Source: Megaleporinus macrocephalus
Lineage: Eukaryota; Chordata; Actinopteri; Characiformes; Anostomidae
Length of the DNA: 64,000 bases
Direction of reading: 5' to 3'
Assembly (NCBI GenBank): GCA_021613375.1
Contig: CM038706.1
Coordinates: 24,135,366 to 24,199,365 of the forward strand
The notes under the pieces are model-generated. The model was not told where the DNA came from. It searched no databases and saw only the letters and a list, made by a program, of their open reading frames with translations. Below are positions 1 through 12,600 of the stretch, one piece after another. A program made the translations under genes and the position numbers. Position 1 is the first letter of the stretch; the number at the start of each line of letters is the position of its first letter.

Positions 1-584
1 TGCTTTTCCACCAAAAAGACTGTATGCAATAACTTTAAATCCATATCAAATCTTAATAAGACATCTCTTCATGTAAATACAAATGAATAAACGAGTACAA
101 AATAATATCTAATTACATGACACTTGTTTGGCGTATATACAAATGACTACAAACGTTTGGGCCCCTGGTCACATTGTGTTTTGTTGATTTTCTAAGTGAA
201 AAGATGTTACCAAACTTCTGCACATTTTAATGCACAGTTACTGTTTGTTTGCTACATTTTACTTTTTGGTAAAAAAACAAAACATAAGATGTGCAAATGC
301 TGGCACACGTTATATGTTTTCATTATTTTTTTATACAAATTGTGCTCTAATATTTCAGCTGTCTCTTTTCTTTGTGTGTTAACTTATTATAAAGTAGAAA
401 ACCAGCAAAGCATGTCATTTTACTGGATGGAACCATTTATGATTGTGATAAATGTCTGACAAATGAACTTCTATAGGTTAAAATATACAAAGTCACTTTT
501 TGATATTCTGATTAATATGCTGTTTAAGCCTCTCGTTTAATGTAATGAATGTAATATAACTTCTCTGAATGTTTCTCCTGACAG
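1..584 (+). other. SLC3A1 intron (partial), no feature seen
   Basis: AT-rich sequence leading to the acceptor at 584. Open frames here show no family resemblance. Confidence 0.6.
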
Positions 585-709
585 GAAACTGTGAACACAG
601 AGTTTGAACTGTACCACGACTACACATACACTCAAGTGGGGCTGCATGACATCCTCCGAAAATGGAGAGTAGACATGGATGAATACAGCAGAGAACCAGG
701 ACGTTACCG
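585..709 (+). CDS. slc3a1: SLC3A1 coding exon (first in window)
   Basis: Acceptor ctcctgacag precedes it and the donor is ccg|gtactc. The frame opens on a whole codon ([13 protein letters not shown]) and ends two bases into an Arg codon completed by the next exon. Part of the GH13-like barrel. Confidence 0.9.
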
Positions 710-3700
710 GTACTCCTTTGTTTCTCTTTTCCCTGAATAAAACATTGTTTTCGGGGTAAATAATATTTTGTGTCACTTCCTGTACCAGGTTCATGGTGAC
801 AGAGAGTTACGACTATGAAGAAATTGAAAAGACCATGATGTACTATGGAACTCATTTTGTCAAAGAGGCTGACATCCCCTTTAACTTCTATCTGCTGGAC
901 CTCCCTGATGGTCTGTCTGGAATGAGAGCCAAGGAACTAGTGGACCTGTGGATGTCGAACATGCCTACAGGGAAATGGCCAAACTGGGTGGTACGTTGCC
1001 AGATCTAACTATAGAACTGTTCTCAAACCACACAGAGCAGCATGTGCTCTAGAATTATTGCCACTTTTAATATACAACAGTGGCTTTTTTCCCTCTAAGC
1101 GTCAGTGTTGTCAGTAATTGTGGAGCCCCTGCACTCGATGCATCCTCACGCTTTACTTGTGAAATTTCTACGCAGGTGGGGAATCATGATAAACCACGCA
1201 TGAGCTCCAGAACTGGTCAGGAATATGTCAGCGCTATTAATATGCTACTGTTAACACTGCCCGGAACGCCAACTACATACTACGGAGAGGAGATTGGCAT
1301 GGAAAACGTCAACGTATCTGTTATTCAGGACCCTTTTGGGAAGTTCGACCCAGTAAGTATTTTGCATTAGCCCTCTTAGTCATGCACTGCAGTGAACATT
1401 CCTGGCTGGATCTGAAATTCAGGAGGCTCTGTGCCAAAACCAAAACGGACAGCCTGTGTCTTCTGGTAGCAAAATTATGATAATGTTTAGTTCATATATT
1501 ATTTCTCCTGTAGATTATCCACAGATTATCTGGTGAAAGTTATCAACAGTGTTAGGCTAACATTTACGATTACAGCTAGCGTTATGCTTTGGGTTAAAGT
1601 TAAGGTGAGTGTTAGGTTTAGGGTTATATTTAATAGAATATATTACATTCAACTTCAATTTCATGTAGAATAGCAAATGAAACGTCTTTAGAAAGCACCA
1701 TTTGTACTTGCCACACTGTGCAAAAGTCAGCGATCACTAGAGCTTTACCTAACGATGATCGATTATTATAAAAATTATTTTTTCGATTAGCTGATTATTC
1801 TAATGACGAATTTTTAAATTATTCGAATTTCAGTGTGTTAGGAATAAAATTGTTATTATTTTGTTATGGATTTGTAACCAATTCATGATTTTGATATTAT
1901 GTATGTGTGTAGTAATTTGATCCAAAGAACATAAGGGGCGGGGGGTGGGGGCATTTGGACTTTTAGAGGCTTAAATGACACATAGCCTACACACCCCATG
2001 GACAAGAACTCAGACAGTTTGTGGACTATATTTGTTGCAGAGAGCCATTTGAGAACCAGCTATGTGTGTTTTGAAGGTCCCGCGGTATCGAAAACAGTCT
2101 TAGGTTCTACACTGGACGATTAAGAAACGGTTAGCAATGCGACTTTTCCAGTGACACTACTAAAAGAAACATGTTACATGTGTTAATAATCTTAAAATAA
2201 TCTAAGAAAAACAAGTAAACAGGTGCTGTCCTGTGCTACAGGAAACACTGTTGTGTTTCTGTGTGAAACAATCCCACAACTTTAGAAGCACGCAAGCGAT
2301 TGTTAGTAGCTGCAGCCTGTGCTCCGGATAAATCCACACTTTCAGTATGCGCGACCATCTTTGTGACGCATCAACGCACGTTATGCTAATCGACGTAATT
2401 TCGTAAGCGATTACACTGATTGCGTCGGTGCGGCGCCCCAGCCCACACATTTAGTTACTTAGTTTTTCAATTAAAGTGTTGGGTAAACACAAGTTATTCA
2501 TTTTTGCATGTCAGAAAAAGCAGGAAAGAAACATGCACAAAAGCCTCCAATGCTTTTCTATTATAGCAGAATATCTTCTCTATCAGTTTTGAATTTCTCC
2601 AGTCTTTTGTGAATTTACTGCCACTTTAACTCTTCATCCTTTCAATCTTAAACCCAACCAGTTACAGCTGTGTCTTCCAAACAAACAGCTCACAAATCTC
2701 TTACTCTGACATTATGTTCCCATTCAAACAGACTAACTTACACACACAGCTACACTAACTGCTTAGCTGCCATCCAACTTTTGTTAAAATCCAAATGACT
2801 AAAAGAGATGTTTCTGAGGAGATTAGATACAAGAGAATCAATTTGCATAAGGAAGAGGGAAGTAAGAAATAGGAATTTTTGGGAGATCAAGCTCTCTTCA
2901 CTCTTGCTTTAGATCTGACTGAATCCACAGTTGTCCATCTTCTTAACTGTGAGACGACAACTCACCAGTATTGGCCTAAAGAATGTGTAGCTGTCAAGAA
3001 GCCCCTAGTCAGAGTTTGAGTATTTGTATGTAAGTATGTATATATGTGTTGAGCTCTTAAGGCTTTAGTGTCATTTTCTGTTAGATTTTTTTCCTGCCTT
3101 CTGTTTCCTGAAGGGTTTTTGGCCAAAAATGCAAGAGCATCATGTTTGGCTCTTTGGAGATCAACATTCTGGGACATCCCTGTTCTTATCTGAACATCTG
3201 TAACAGCATGACATTTTGTTCTTGTCTTAGACCCAGACTCGGGATCCTCAGAGAACGCCCATGCAGTGGAGTGGTGATCTCAATGCTGGCTTTAGTGACA
3301 GTCAGAATGGCACCTGGTTGGACATAAGTCCAAACTACACAACAGTCAATGTAGAGGTATGCAGTTCCAGCTCCATACTTGTATCTTCTTTGTTTTAGTT
3401 CAGTCTTTACTAGAATGTCTCAGTATTCTGAAGATGAACGTTAGGCTCGCGATGAAAAAAGCCATAAAAGTCATACCTGTGTGTTGGTCTGCAGGTTCAG
3501 AAGAATGACCACTTCTCAGTTTTGGAGCTATACAGAGCTTTGAGTCTTTTCAGAGAGAAAGAGGTAGCGCTGCTTCGAGGATGGCTCTGTTACGTCTGGG
3601 AAGATGCTAACGTGTTTGCCTTCTTGCGGGAGCTGGATGGACAGAACCGGGCCTTTTTGGTGGTCTTGAATTTTGGTGAAGATACAGAAACAGACCTCTC

Positions 3701-3920
3701 TACAATCACCGAGCTGCCAGACCACCTCAGTGTTCGCATTAGTACGCGGCCTGAGACCCATAACAGCTTCCAGAAGTCCAAAATCAGAACGTCGAAGGGG
3801 CAGGGACTGCTGTTGGAATACTCCACAAGCCGTCGCTTTCATACTGGCCACTCATCCCAGTGTTACGTTTCTGAGAAGGCCTGCTACCTGAGTGCTCTGG
3901 ATATTCTGTACAAGTGCTGA
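585..3920 (+). CDS. slc3a1: SLC3A1 (rBAT), C-terminal half, five coding exons
   Basis: Type II membrane glycoprotein heavy subunit that pairs with the light chain SLC7A9 (b0,+AT) to carry cystine and dibasic amino acids across epithelial apical membranes. Exons 585-709, 789-990, 1176-1352, 3231-3356 and 3495-3920 join in phase (1056 bp, 351 residues plus stop). They cover about the last half of a roughly 685-residue family protein; the cytoplasmic tail, membrane segment and early barrel lie upstream of the window. The product is the extracellular GH13-like (alpha-amylase fold) ectodomain, with [14 protein letters not shown] and a C-terminus [20 protein letters not shown] that keeps the three terminal cysteines of rBAT. 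N-glycosylation sequons NVS, NGT and NYT are visible. The gene converges on PREPL, as in mammals, where joint deletion causes hypotonia-cystinuria syndrome. Identification is by remembered similarity plus synteny. Confidence 0.93.
789..990 (+). CDS. slc3a1: SLC3A1 coding exon
   Basis: Acceptor cctgtaccag, donor gtg|gtacgt. It supplies the last base of the split Arg, then [15 protein letters not shown] and later [17 protein letters not shown], ending at WPNWV. The preceding intron is only 79 bp. Confidence 0.92.
1176..1352 (+). CDS. slc3a1: SLC3A1 coding exon with NHD motif
   Basis: Acceptor tctacgcag, donor CCA|gtaagt; exactly 59 codons. It carries [17 protein letters not shown], where NHD matches the GH13 conserved region around the catalytic-site Asp, and [15 protein letters not shown], which is near-identical in mammalian rBAT. 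A sequon NVS lies near the end. Confidence 0.93.
1353..3230 (+). other. SLC3A1 intron with repeat insertion
   Basis: Longest SLC3A1 intron in the window. It holds a hAT-like element at about 1733-2447; the remainder (1353-1732, 2448-3230) is AT-rich with nothing recognised. Confidence 0.6.
1733..2447. mobile_element. Probable non-autonomous hAT-like element
   Basis: One end reads AGAGCTTTACCTAACGATGA with repeated CGATTA/TCGATTAG words, and the other end carries GCTAATCGACG, GATTGCG and GGCGCCCCAGCCC. This resembles the fish hAT-derived repeats beginning TAGGGCTG..CTAACGATTA. No clear 8-bp target duplication and no transposase frame. Limits are approximate. Confidence 0.4.
3231..3356 (+). 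CDS. slc3a1: SLC3A1 coding exon
   Basis: Acceptor cttgtcttag, donor GAG|gtatgc; exactly 42 codons. It contains the SPMQW-like segment [13 protein letters not shown] and two sequons (NGT, NYT), ending TVNVE as in mammalian TVNVDV. Confidence 0.92.
3495..3920 (+). CDS. slc3a1: SLC3A1 terminal coding exon
   Basis: Acceptor gtctgcag, then 141 codons and TGA. It encodes the C-terminal beta-domain: [30 protein letters not shown], and the cysteine-bearing tail. The stop is followed by a roughly 90-base 3' UTR before an AATAAA. Confidence 0.94.
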   Translation, partial: VQKNDHFSVLELYRALSLFREKEVALLRGWLCYVWEDANVFAFLRELDGQNRAFLVVLNFGEDTETDLSTITELPDHLSVRISTRPETHNSFQKSKIRTSKGQGLLLEYSTSRRFHTGHSSQCYVSEKACYLSALDILYKC

Positions 3921-3994
3921 GAATGGAGCATCTGAAAAGGTTGAAGACACCACCTGCCTCGTTTCTTTTTGCTTACAGACACGCTTTTCATTTG

Positions 3995-4000
3995 AATAAA
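3995..4000 (+). terminator. SLC3A1 polyadenylation signal
   Basis: Canonical AATAAA 75 bases past the SLC3A1 stop, followed by an AT-rich stretch. Cleavage would fall near 4012-4025, inside the 187-bp gap before the convergent PREPL stop. Confidence 0.7.
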
Positions 4001-4024
4001 ATTTAAACATTCAATTAAAATGTT

Positions 4025-4030
4025 TGTATT
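4025..4030 (-). terminator. Possible weak PREPL poly(A) hexamer
   Basis: Between the PREPL stop and the SLC3A1 3' end the - strand has no AATAAA or ATTAAA; the nearest known variant hexamer is AATACA here. If it is used, the PREPL 3' UTR would overlap the SLC3A1 3' UTR in antisense. Evidence is one weak motif. Confidence 0.25.
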
Positions 4031-4107
4031 TTACAGATTCATGTTAGCACACAGTCGTCCAATGTTAACCGAGGTTCCACAGGTGTCAGTGATTGGGTCT
4101 CATTCGT

Positions 4108-4206
4108 TTACTTCACAGTTCTTTTTCTTCGTCCTGTCGTTTTCTGTCGGGATCCTTTGTAGTCCAGCCCCAGCGCTGTGTAGAGAAAGGCTAACTGCCG
4201 AGCGCT
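4108..4206 (-). CDS. prepl: PREPL last coding exon
   Basis: Acceptor ttgtctttcag, then [17 protein letters not shown] (human ITAQIKFLYEELGLD) and a short basic tail GRRKRTVK ending in TAA at 4110-4108. The tail differs from the human DLKKYLKF ending. Confidence 0.9.
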   Translation of the reverse strand, partial: SARQLAFLYTALGLDYKGSRQKTTGRRKRTVK

Positions 4207-6601
4207 CTGAAAGACAAAATGATTCAGATTACTGAAAACGTTAATTGCTCAGATAGATTAACTAAATTAGAGAGAACATGAACATTGAGCTCTGTGTATG
4301 AGCTCTTATGTAATATCATAAACCTGTACCTTGGTTTTTTAGTTCGGTCATAGCGGTTCACTGCTTATTGATTTACTGCCTGACACAAAACTCTTTATAA
4401 ACTGTTTAAGTCATAACTGCAGAATGATCCCAACTATGTGGCTTTATTATGGCCTTACATAATTATACATCCCAGCGTTGATAAGAGACCTTTGGAGAGA
4501 ATATTTCAAATAAATCATTCACAGGAAAGAATAACACAAGCTAAGTTACTAAGAGACAGACATTCAACAATATCTGGATTAAAGGCAGACGGACGGAGGT
4601 GACAGCTCACCTCATGCAGAGACTGGTCAAAGTCTTCTGGCCCAAAGTGATCACCCCCTGGCTGAAGATCCAGCAAGATAGTTGGGATGTGTTCTGGGAA
4701 AAGCATGAGAGATAACACCACAATCAAATTAACAAAATATTGACATATTAACACAAGGTCGGATATGCAAATTTCAGTGCACAAAATCTACTTATAATCT
4801 ATTTCAGTTTTTAAAAACATTTATTATTGTCATTGATTATCTTATTATTAAATACCATAATTTCAATATACTACATTTATCAAATAAAGAGTGACAGTGC
4901 ATTCTACTATGTGTACAGGACATTTAATAAGGGACTCCAACACAGTTGGACAGCAAGCAGCCTAATCCTAAAAGATACTGGTGCTGTCCCATACTGCTCG
5001 GTACCTCAAGAACTTAAGACCCGTTTGAGGATCACCACTCCACGTTCAGGCCTGCTGCTTTATATGCTGCTCTGAAGTGCAGCGGTGTGCAAATATCACG
5101 TGGCTAATCCCGAAAACTCCTCCGTCTCCTGTCCGTTATCGGCGGTGTGGCTGCCGGTGTCTCCCTCCATCAAGCTGTCTCTTATTGGGCCGTGTGTTTC
5201 ACAAGCCTCCTCCTGACCTTGGCTCGGCCCGGTGTATTGTTCCTTATCTCCCGGCCTGATACGCTATCTTATAAACATGCTAATCACCCCCAGCTGCCGG
5301 CGTGTGTGATCAGCATTTTATCTCCCGAAGAGGGAGCGTGAGAGATTAGAGGGGGGAGACTTTCTTTTAGTGTCCATCTAAGTGTGTGTGCCTGTGTGTG
5401 TTGGATGTTAATTAACGAACCACAGAGAGGGAAAGGGGATTGGCGTGCTGAGGGGGTCTGGGCTGGGATGTGCTGACACCATATCTCACACTGCAGCTCA
5501 CACACAAGGTGACCTCTGCATGATACGGAGAAGAGGCTGCTAATAAATCGCCCGTTTTCACATCTGAGCCCTCCTCTCCTGAGGGGACGACGGAAGGGCT
5601 TCTCCTAAATCTCACAGGTTGATTTTTGAGGGCCGAGATTGCAGTCAGTGACCTCCAGGTTTACACTGCCACTTCAATGTTTTCCAATATGGTTGCAGGC
5701 GTATGTGTGAAATGATTCTGAAGTGCTAGTCCTGTCCAACTTCACAGGTTTTAAATTACTAGTATAAGGAATTGATTACGTGATGAAAAAAGCTGTGGAT
5801 TGCTTTAAAATGGCAGAGAAAGAATAATATTTTTTCAAAGAATTACCACCAATTATCACTTAAAAGTACCACAGAATGAAAAACTATATTTATATTAGAA
5901 AAGTTGAATAAAGTAAGTTTAGTACATAGAACTGGTGAACCATGAACCTCAAACACTGTTGCTCTTTCAAATACAAATCCTGCATTTGGAAAATAGGGCA
6001 GGAAAACCAAAATCCAAAACCGTTACATAACCATCTTGACTCATTAATATTTACATAAACAGAGCAACAGCAATGAAAATGGTGGATTATGGGGAGAGAT
6101 CTACTGTTCCTGTGAAGAGGATATCAGCCCTTTTCATACACTTTCCAAGGAACTAAACTGCCAGAGTTGATGGTCCCTTTCAACCAAGGAGCTGGAGTTG
6201 ACTTCCTATTCGCCAGCTTCTTAATCTAATGTTGTGTTGCACCTTAAATACTCCAGCTTTAACTCGGGCACCGTTTACCGCGAACCACAAAATTTGTAAA
6301 ACAAGCTGGTGAATTTAAAGCCAAATTCAGCACCAACATCTTTAACAAAATCCTGGACAACTTTAGTGTAAAGTTGTTCATTTGCACTCTGCACATTGTA
6401 CTCTAGACACTTTCTTAAACCTGGCACTTATCAGCCGAAGAGTGAGCTGTAAGTAGCAGCCATGCTGTGTGATTTTATCCACTTTTGGCAGGTTGAAGCA
6501 GATCATCCTAAATTACTAAATTACTTTGCGTTGATGTTGAGATCGAAATCAAGTAGCTAGTACAGGTAACACTAACTACTAGCAAGTCACGTAAGTAATA
6601 A

Positions 6602-6635
<34 letters not shown>

Positions 6636-9600
6636 TAATACCTGCATTTTTCTCCCTGTATGCTGAATAATTGTGCCATTTTGCACTTTCAATAACTTTT
6701 TGTCCCTAAAATAACTGAATAAAACATCTAAAACACACTTTTTTGTGCATAGTTCATAATATTTATAGGGCTGTCCTACAAATAAATAGAAAACAGTAAT
6801 GGCACTAGTATTGTTGTAAAAGTTTGGCATGTGGACAGTCTATATCTTAATGCTGGAGCAATATCAAACAATATCAAAAAAACAAACAATGAGCAATAAG
6901 TCCACAGTGCAGTGCTTAGGAAGGACCTAAATAATGCTTAAATTTATAATCTACCTTTAAATCAGTATTAAAGCTAAATAATTATTGAACTAATCAGATT
7001 TAATTGTATCATTCTAATAGAAGATAAGGAACCAACCTTTAGTACCAAGGCTGCTGGTGTGGGTATTGATGGCCTTACTGAGTCTCTCCACATACTTTTT
7101 CACCCCCGACAGAGGCACTCTGCTGTCGCCCGAGTAAGCAGTGATCAGCATGGATGGATAGAGCTGAAGCACACAAACACAGCTATCCGTCATACCAGCA
7201 CTCTTCACTTTACAGGATTAAAGTGGCATGAATGTGATGTTTTATCAAAACATAGAGCTTGTCTGAATCTTTGAATTTAGATTTAAGCCACTTGCATACA
7301 CCGTACAGACAGTGGGTCTAAAAAGCTTGTAACAATATAAGAACCACTTTTGGTGCTATATAGAACAGTTTTTTTTAAAGGTGAACCATGTACAACACGT
7401 TCTCAATCAATCTGAAGAAACAGTTCACCATGCAAATAACCATGCAAATTCATTTTTCAGTGTTTATAAATCCACATAGGACCATTGACTACTTTGAACA
7501 GTATGTGCGTAAGTCCTAGGATCACATAAGTCCCACTTTGAAATGTCTTCACTGGATCCTCGTATTCAAAATAAAGTTCTTTTTATTAGTTTTAAATCTC
7601 TTCATGGTCTGGCCCTTCTGTATCTGACTAGTTTGCTGCAGTTTTACACTCCTACTCATGCCCTCCGCTCAGAGATGGATTAAGGATAGTCTTGACCCTC
7701 CCAAACCTGCGCCCCTCGTGATCAAGAGCCCTCTAATGGTATGCCCTGCTCTTCTCTAGGGCCCCCTGGTAGGGGCTCTCATAACCAGGGCCCTCTAAAA
7801 TTATGCTCCCCTCTTTCCTAGGTCCCCTAATAGCCAGAAGTCGAAGTCAGAGCAGTGCCACAACGCCTCATCCATTTTTATAAGGGGCCCAAAAGCATGG
7901 CTAGAGCCCCCAAGAGGCCCTGGGGTCAAAGTCCCTAATAGTGAGAGTAAAAATATGTCATAAATGTTGATAGGCATCGCACATGTTTTAGGCCAGGGCC
8001 CACTGACCTCAAGGGCCCCTGGTCGATGGCCCCACTGGCCTGGTCAGTAATCCAGCCATGCCTCCGCTCCTCTGGTACTAACCTTACTGTTTTCTGTTTG
8101 TTTGTTTTAATTTATTTATTGTGTTGACTGTGTTGTAATGCTGATTTTGATTGTGATACTGCTGTACAGTGTCCTTGGGTGCTTGAAAGGCACTTCTAAA
8201 CAAAACATTTTGAACAAAATAGTAATATTAATATTATTATTATCATCATTATCATTACGAATGTTATCCTAGATTGGATACATATCCAATATGTACCCCC
8301 GCAGCCAAAATGAGACCTGTCACATCTTGATTTATGATTCATGTTCCTGTAATGTCACACTTATAAAAATAAACAGTAATTATTATTAATATTCTAAGTA
8401 TTATTAATATTAATTATGCATTAGAATGTGCAGAAGTGTGTTTTCTGTAGAGGATGTGTACTAATTTAAAGAAACAGGTTGCACAAACTATGGCCAAAAA
8501 GCTGTTGGTTACCATACCCAGATTGCATCCAGATTTATTTTTGTTAGTCTGGACAACAAACTAAAATCTCATTTTTGGCAAACTGGATCTGATCCACCTG
8601 AATGTGGTGTGAATTTTCTTTCAACATGACACTCAACAACATCAAATTCACAAAGGTCCTGGGATTTTCTACATAGTTACTGATACATCATTACCACACC
8701 AACCCATACAGATAGGTTGGTGACGTCGGGACACACAAATCTGATCTGATCACTTGCAAATAACAGACAGTGAGTCAGCAGACATCTCCAAAGTTCTGAT
8801 TTGAGAAACGAACCTGATTTTGATTTCAGTAAAGAATCAGAACTGAGCCATAAGACTGTAAACAGTACAGCATCATGTGAATTAGTCTGAATTACCTGAG
8901 GAGTAATATTTTGACAAGGGCAGTATGATGCAATGTTGTCCCTGTGTAGGGGGTCTGTAATAGGGTCACCCCACTCCCCTCGCTCCTCTATTGTTAAAGG
9001 CAATGAAGGGTCCTGCATGGTGCCAAGGACATCCAGAAAAGGAGCCTGGAAAGAACAACAACTGGATAAATGTAGCTGTCAGTAATTCCTTTATCGTAGT
9101 TGGATATTAATACACACATTACAAACAGATGCAAACCTGTAGGAGAACAGCTTTGAGAAGCTGAGGGTTTTTGTTACACAGTGCTCCCGCTAGAACAGCT
9201 CCTGCGCTGCGTGCAGTGAGGGCGGTTAACGTAGGCTGGGACACTCCAGACTGGAACAGAGTCTGGATGCAGGCGCTCAGGTCCTCCACTCCTTTCTTCT
9301 TGAGCTGTAAGCGTCCTGCTGCGTGCCAAGCCAAACCACACTCGCCACCACCCCTGTCCAGACACGATACACAAACATACATACTGTGTAAAAGTCTTAG
9401 ACATTCAAGCACATTGTTATAACTGTGTTGGAACCTGTCAAAACACCATAGACCAGTAAATGGAAGTAAATATGAACACAGTAAAAGTTTATAAGATTTT
9501 CAAGAATGTAGCCGATACCTTGAGAGCCAGTTTAAAGTTTGGCTCCACATTTCTCTTTAAATCCAGCCCTACTGATTATCCAAAGTAGCTACTGGATGAT

Positions 9601-12600
9601 ATCTACAATAAGTACTAATTTGCCTCTAGGAGAGGTTTGGAAATGGTTAAACAACCTAACACAAGTAAATAAAAACCCAGTAGAACAGATTTGTTGTGCC
9701 TAATACTTTAGAACAGTACAGTATTTACACAGTGTTCATACTACTACATGACATTCACATAAGCTTGTCATAACAACTGACATAACCTCAAATGTAACCT
9801 TTGTAATTAATGATGGCTACTGGAATAAGCATTTATGAACTTTTATGCAGGTGCTGTCTAGCCTTATGATGGTTAGCAGGCAAGACTGTTTTACTCACTT
9901 TGTAAACACCTGATCCTGAGTGACCTGTATCTGTTCATATTCTACATCACTCATTTTCCTTTTTATATAACATTAGCACAGTTCACAATGACTGTGTGTC
10001 ACTGACTCATATTTAAAATGAATGAATTGTTGGCAGTGTGCCGCACTTCGGCAAGTCTACCCAAAATGTACACTTTTAAACCTAGCAGCCTCTAGATCTC
10101 CTGCTGTTGTATGTTTGTACATTGTTGACATCACTAAAGTCTGGACGACTGCAGGTCGACTGCAAGGCTTAGGCCCCAAGAAACTCTCCTCATTAAAATC
10201 CTTCAACTTCTATGTAGTTCAGCACCTGACGTGGCAGTAGGCCAAAACCCAGTTGTCCTCCAGCAGCAGTCTCTTTTCAGGACAGAAGCCCATGTTGAGA
10301 TCCAGACCATAAGCTCCATACACATGCACCAGCAGTGGAGCCTCACTCAGATCACTTATTGGTTGCATGTGGAAAAGAGTCAGAGGCACCATGGTCCCAT
10401 CCTGAAAACATAAAAACAACTTGATGCAGTATGTAGACAGTGCTATCACTCCTTAGTCCATGAAGGAAACTCAGCAGCAAAACCAGCACCGTTTAAAATC
10501 AGTTTTAAACTGTGACGCCAACATTTACATTTGAGCATTTGGCAGATGCTCTTATCCAAAGTGACTTACAGTTTACATGTACACAGAAAAGTTAAGGTAT
10601 TGTTAGGAGTCTTGCTCAAGGACTCTGGTATAGTGTAGGGTTGTTACTCAGGTGGGGAACTGAACCCCAGTCTACAGCACTGACCGCAGCGGTGCAAGCC
10701 CACACCAATACTAACCCCCGAGGTGGGCAGATCCCTTCCAAAGCCTGGGACAGAACTTGAGACATTTAGATCTCCAGTCTCCCAGTTGAGCTAGTTCAGC
10801 TATACACACAGATATACACCCCCCCCACCCCATTCCCACCGTGCATACGTTCCACACGTGTAGAACATTAACTTGAGCGCCACTTCCTGATCTGTATGGG
10901 ACAAATGAAAGCATTTACCGGGAGTGTACAATAATAATTGTAGGTGTTTTTTAAAACGTTGACTGTGATTGCTTTGTATAATATAGCATTCTTAGCCTGC
11001 AGCATTAACCAAACTGGACAAAATACAGCCTCAATATCGAATGCATGCCTACTCCCTATGTAGTGTGCACTATGCAGATCATTAGATACCAGTTTCTACA
11101 CACAAACAATGGAGTAAGTGTTTAAATAAAATGTATTTATATTCAGTCATAGCTGCACAACAGCCACTTTAACATTCTGCTAACTTTTTGAGTGTAGAAG
11201 CAATAATTGTATGATCTGTGCAGTGCACTATAAGTGATACGGATCCATACAACATTTAGTTGGTGCTCTAAATCATTTTAAATCTCATGCTAACCCAAAA
11301 TAACAGCAACAGCTATTGGGCAGGGGGCGCAGATTGGGTAGCAACAACCCGCCGACTCACTCTGAAGTTGTGATGACTGTTATGATGAATGAAGCCAAAT
11401 ACAGGTTAGTTAATCAGAGCAGAGTTCAATTATATATATTAATCTTAAAGGCACAGTAAGAAAAACAGCCTGTTTGATTCTACAGGGTAAAGAGAGGTTG
11501 GTCATGTAAAAACTGTGACTGTTTTTGGTACATAGTAGAAGAAAAAAGTAGAAAATGTTCCTCTTAATCTGAATTTTGCATATTATAACTGTGAGCATTA
11601 AAAGCTATGATTAAGCCTTGTGAAGTGTGGAACAAGTGCTTGCATGACAATGGCCAGTTCAACTTGATGCTTAAACATTTTGGTTAATTATCAAGCCCTT
11701 CACCAGAAAAAGCAGGTGCCTGACCAGCACAGGTAAAGCATTAACCCCACTAGTCATGGGTTTACTGTTCAAGCTTAAGGTTATCATTTAGCAACTACTC
11801 TAAACAGTTCAGTAACTGATACAAAAATGATGTGTAAGATTATAAGAGTGATATGAAGTGGACGAAGGGTGCACACACACACAGGCTATTGGGCACACAT
11901 GAGCTAATTAAGGGGTTTTTAAACAGTGCAGTTGCATAACTGTGTTCATCATACCTGGCTGGACGCCTGCAGACGTGTGGTGTGATACGCAGGCAAGAGC
12001 GTGTGCTGAGGGTCATCCTCCTGCGATAGGATACACTTGTGGGTGGGAGAGAGGTGATAGCGGACCGGAGGATGGACCGGAGAGGACAGGAGGTAGCTGA
12101 ATGTATTTCTGTCCACTGTGCCAAGCCGCTGTGTCTCTACAGCACAGGCCCAGGAGGGCAGCTAAGTTAAACAAGAATATGCAGCATTAAGAACAACTGA
12201 AGCATTCCAGCCAAAACACACTACTGTATAGGTTTATCGTGTTATGTAATATTTTGTAGTGCAGTACTGCATCCCTCAACCATCAAAGTTCTCTAACTAC
12301 AATACCCAGCATGCATTACAATACAGACAAAACTGCATATATTACATTACAATAGTTGCTGAAAATTTACATTAAGAAATCCTGAGTGCTAGCATATTCA
12401 TGATGTAGAAAATGGTATCCTGAAAAATATGGTAATTTTCTTATAGTTTTATTTAACTGAAGAACTGATCACTGCTTTTCAGTGACCAGCATCATATTAT
12501 AATCTATTAATATACAAAAACATTTTCTTCATGTCACTAAAACAGTGACTTAAACCTTTAAACATAGTGTCGGTGAGCCAGTCTTGGACTATAATAAACA

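Larger units (their letters stand above)
4694..7036 (-). other. PREPL intron between coding exons 12 and 13
   Basis: 2.3 kb. It contains a unique GC-richer island (5050-5640), an AAT-type trinucleotide run (6604-6640) and a short dispersed repeat (6447-6571). The rest is plain AT-rich intron. Confidence 0.6.
7164..8895 (-). other. PREPL intron between coding exons 11 and 12
   Basis: Dominated by the nested LINE/hAT pair. Around 7330-7450 there is GGTGCTATATAGAAC, a word common in fish MITEs, but I could not define element ends. Confidence 0.5.

Noticed and set aside
196..459. 87-codon ORF at window start as an SLC3A1 exon
   Set aside because: It shows no similarity to rBAT and lies in the intron before the acceptor at 584.
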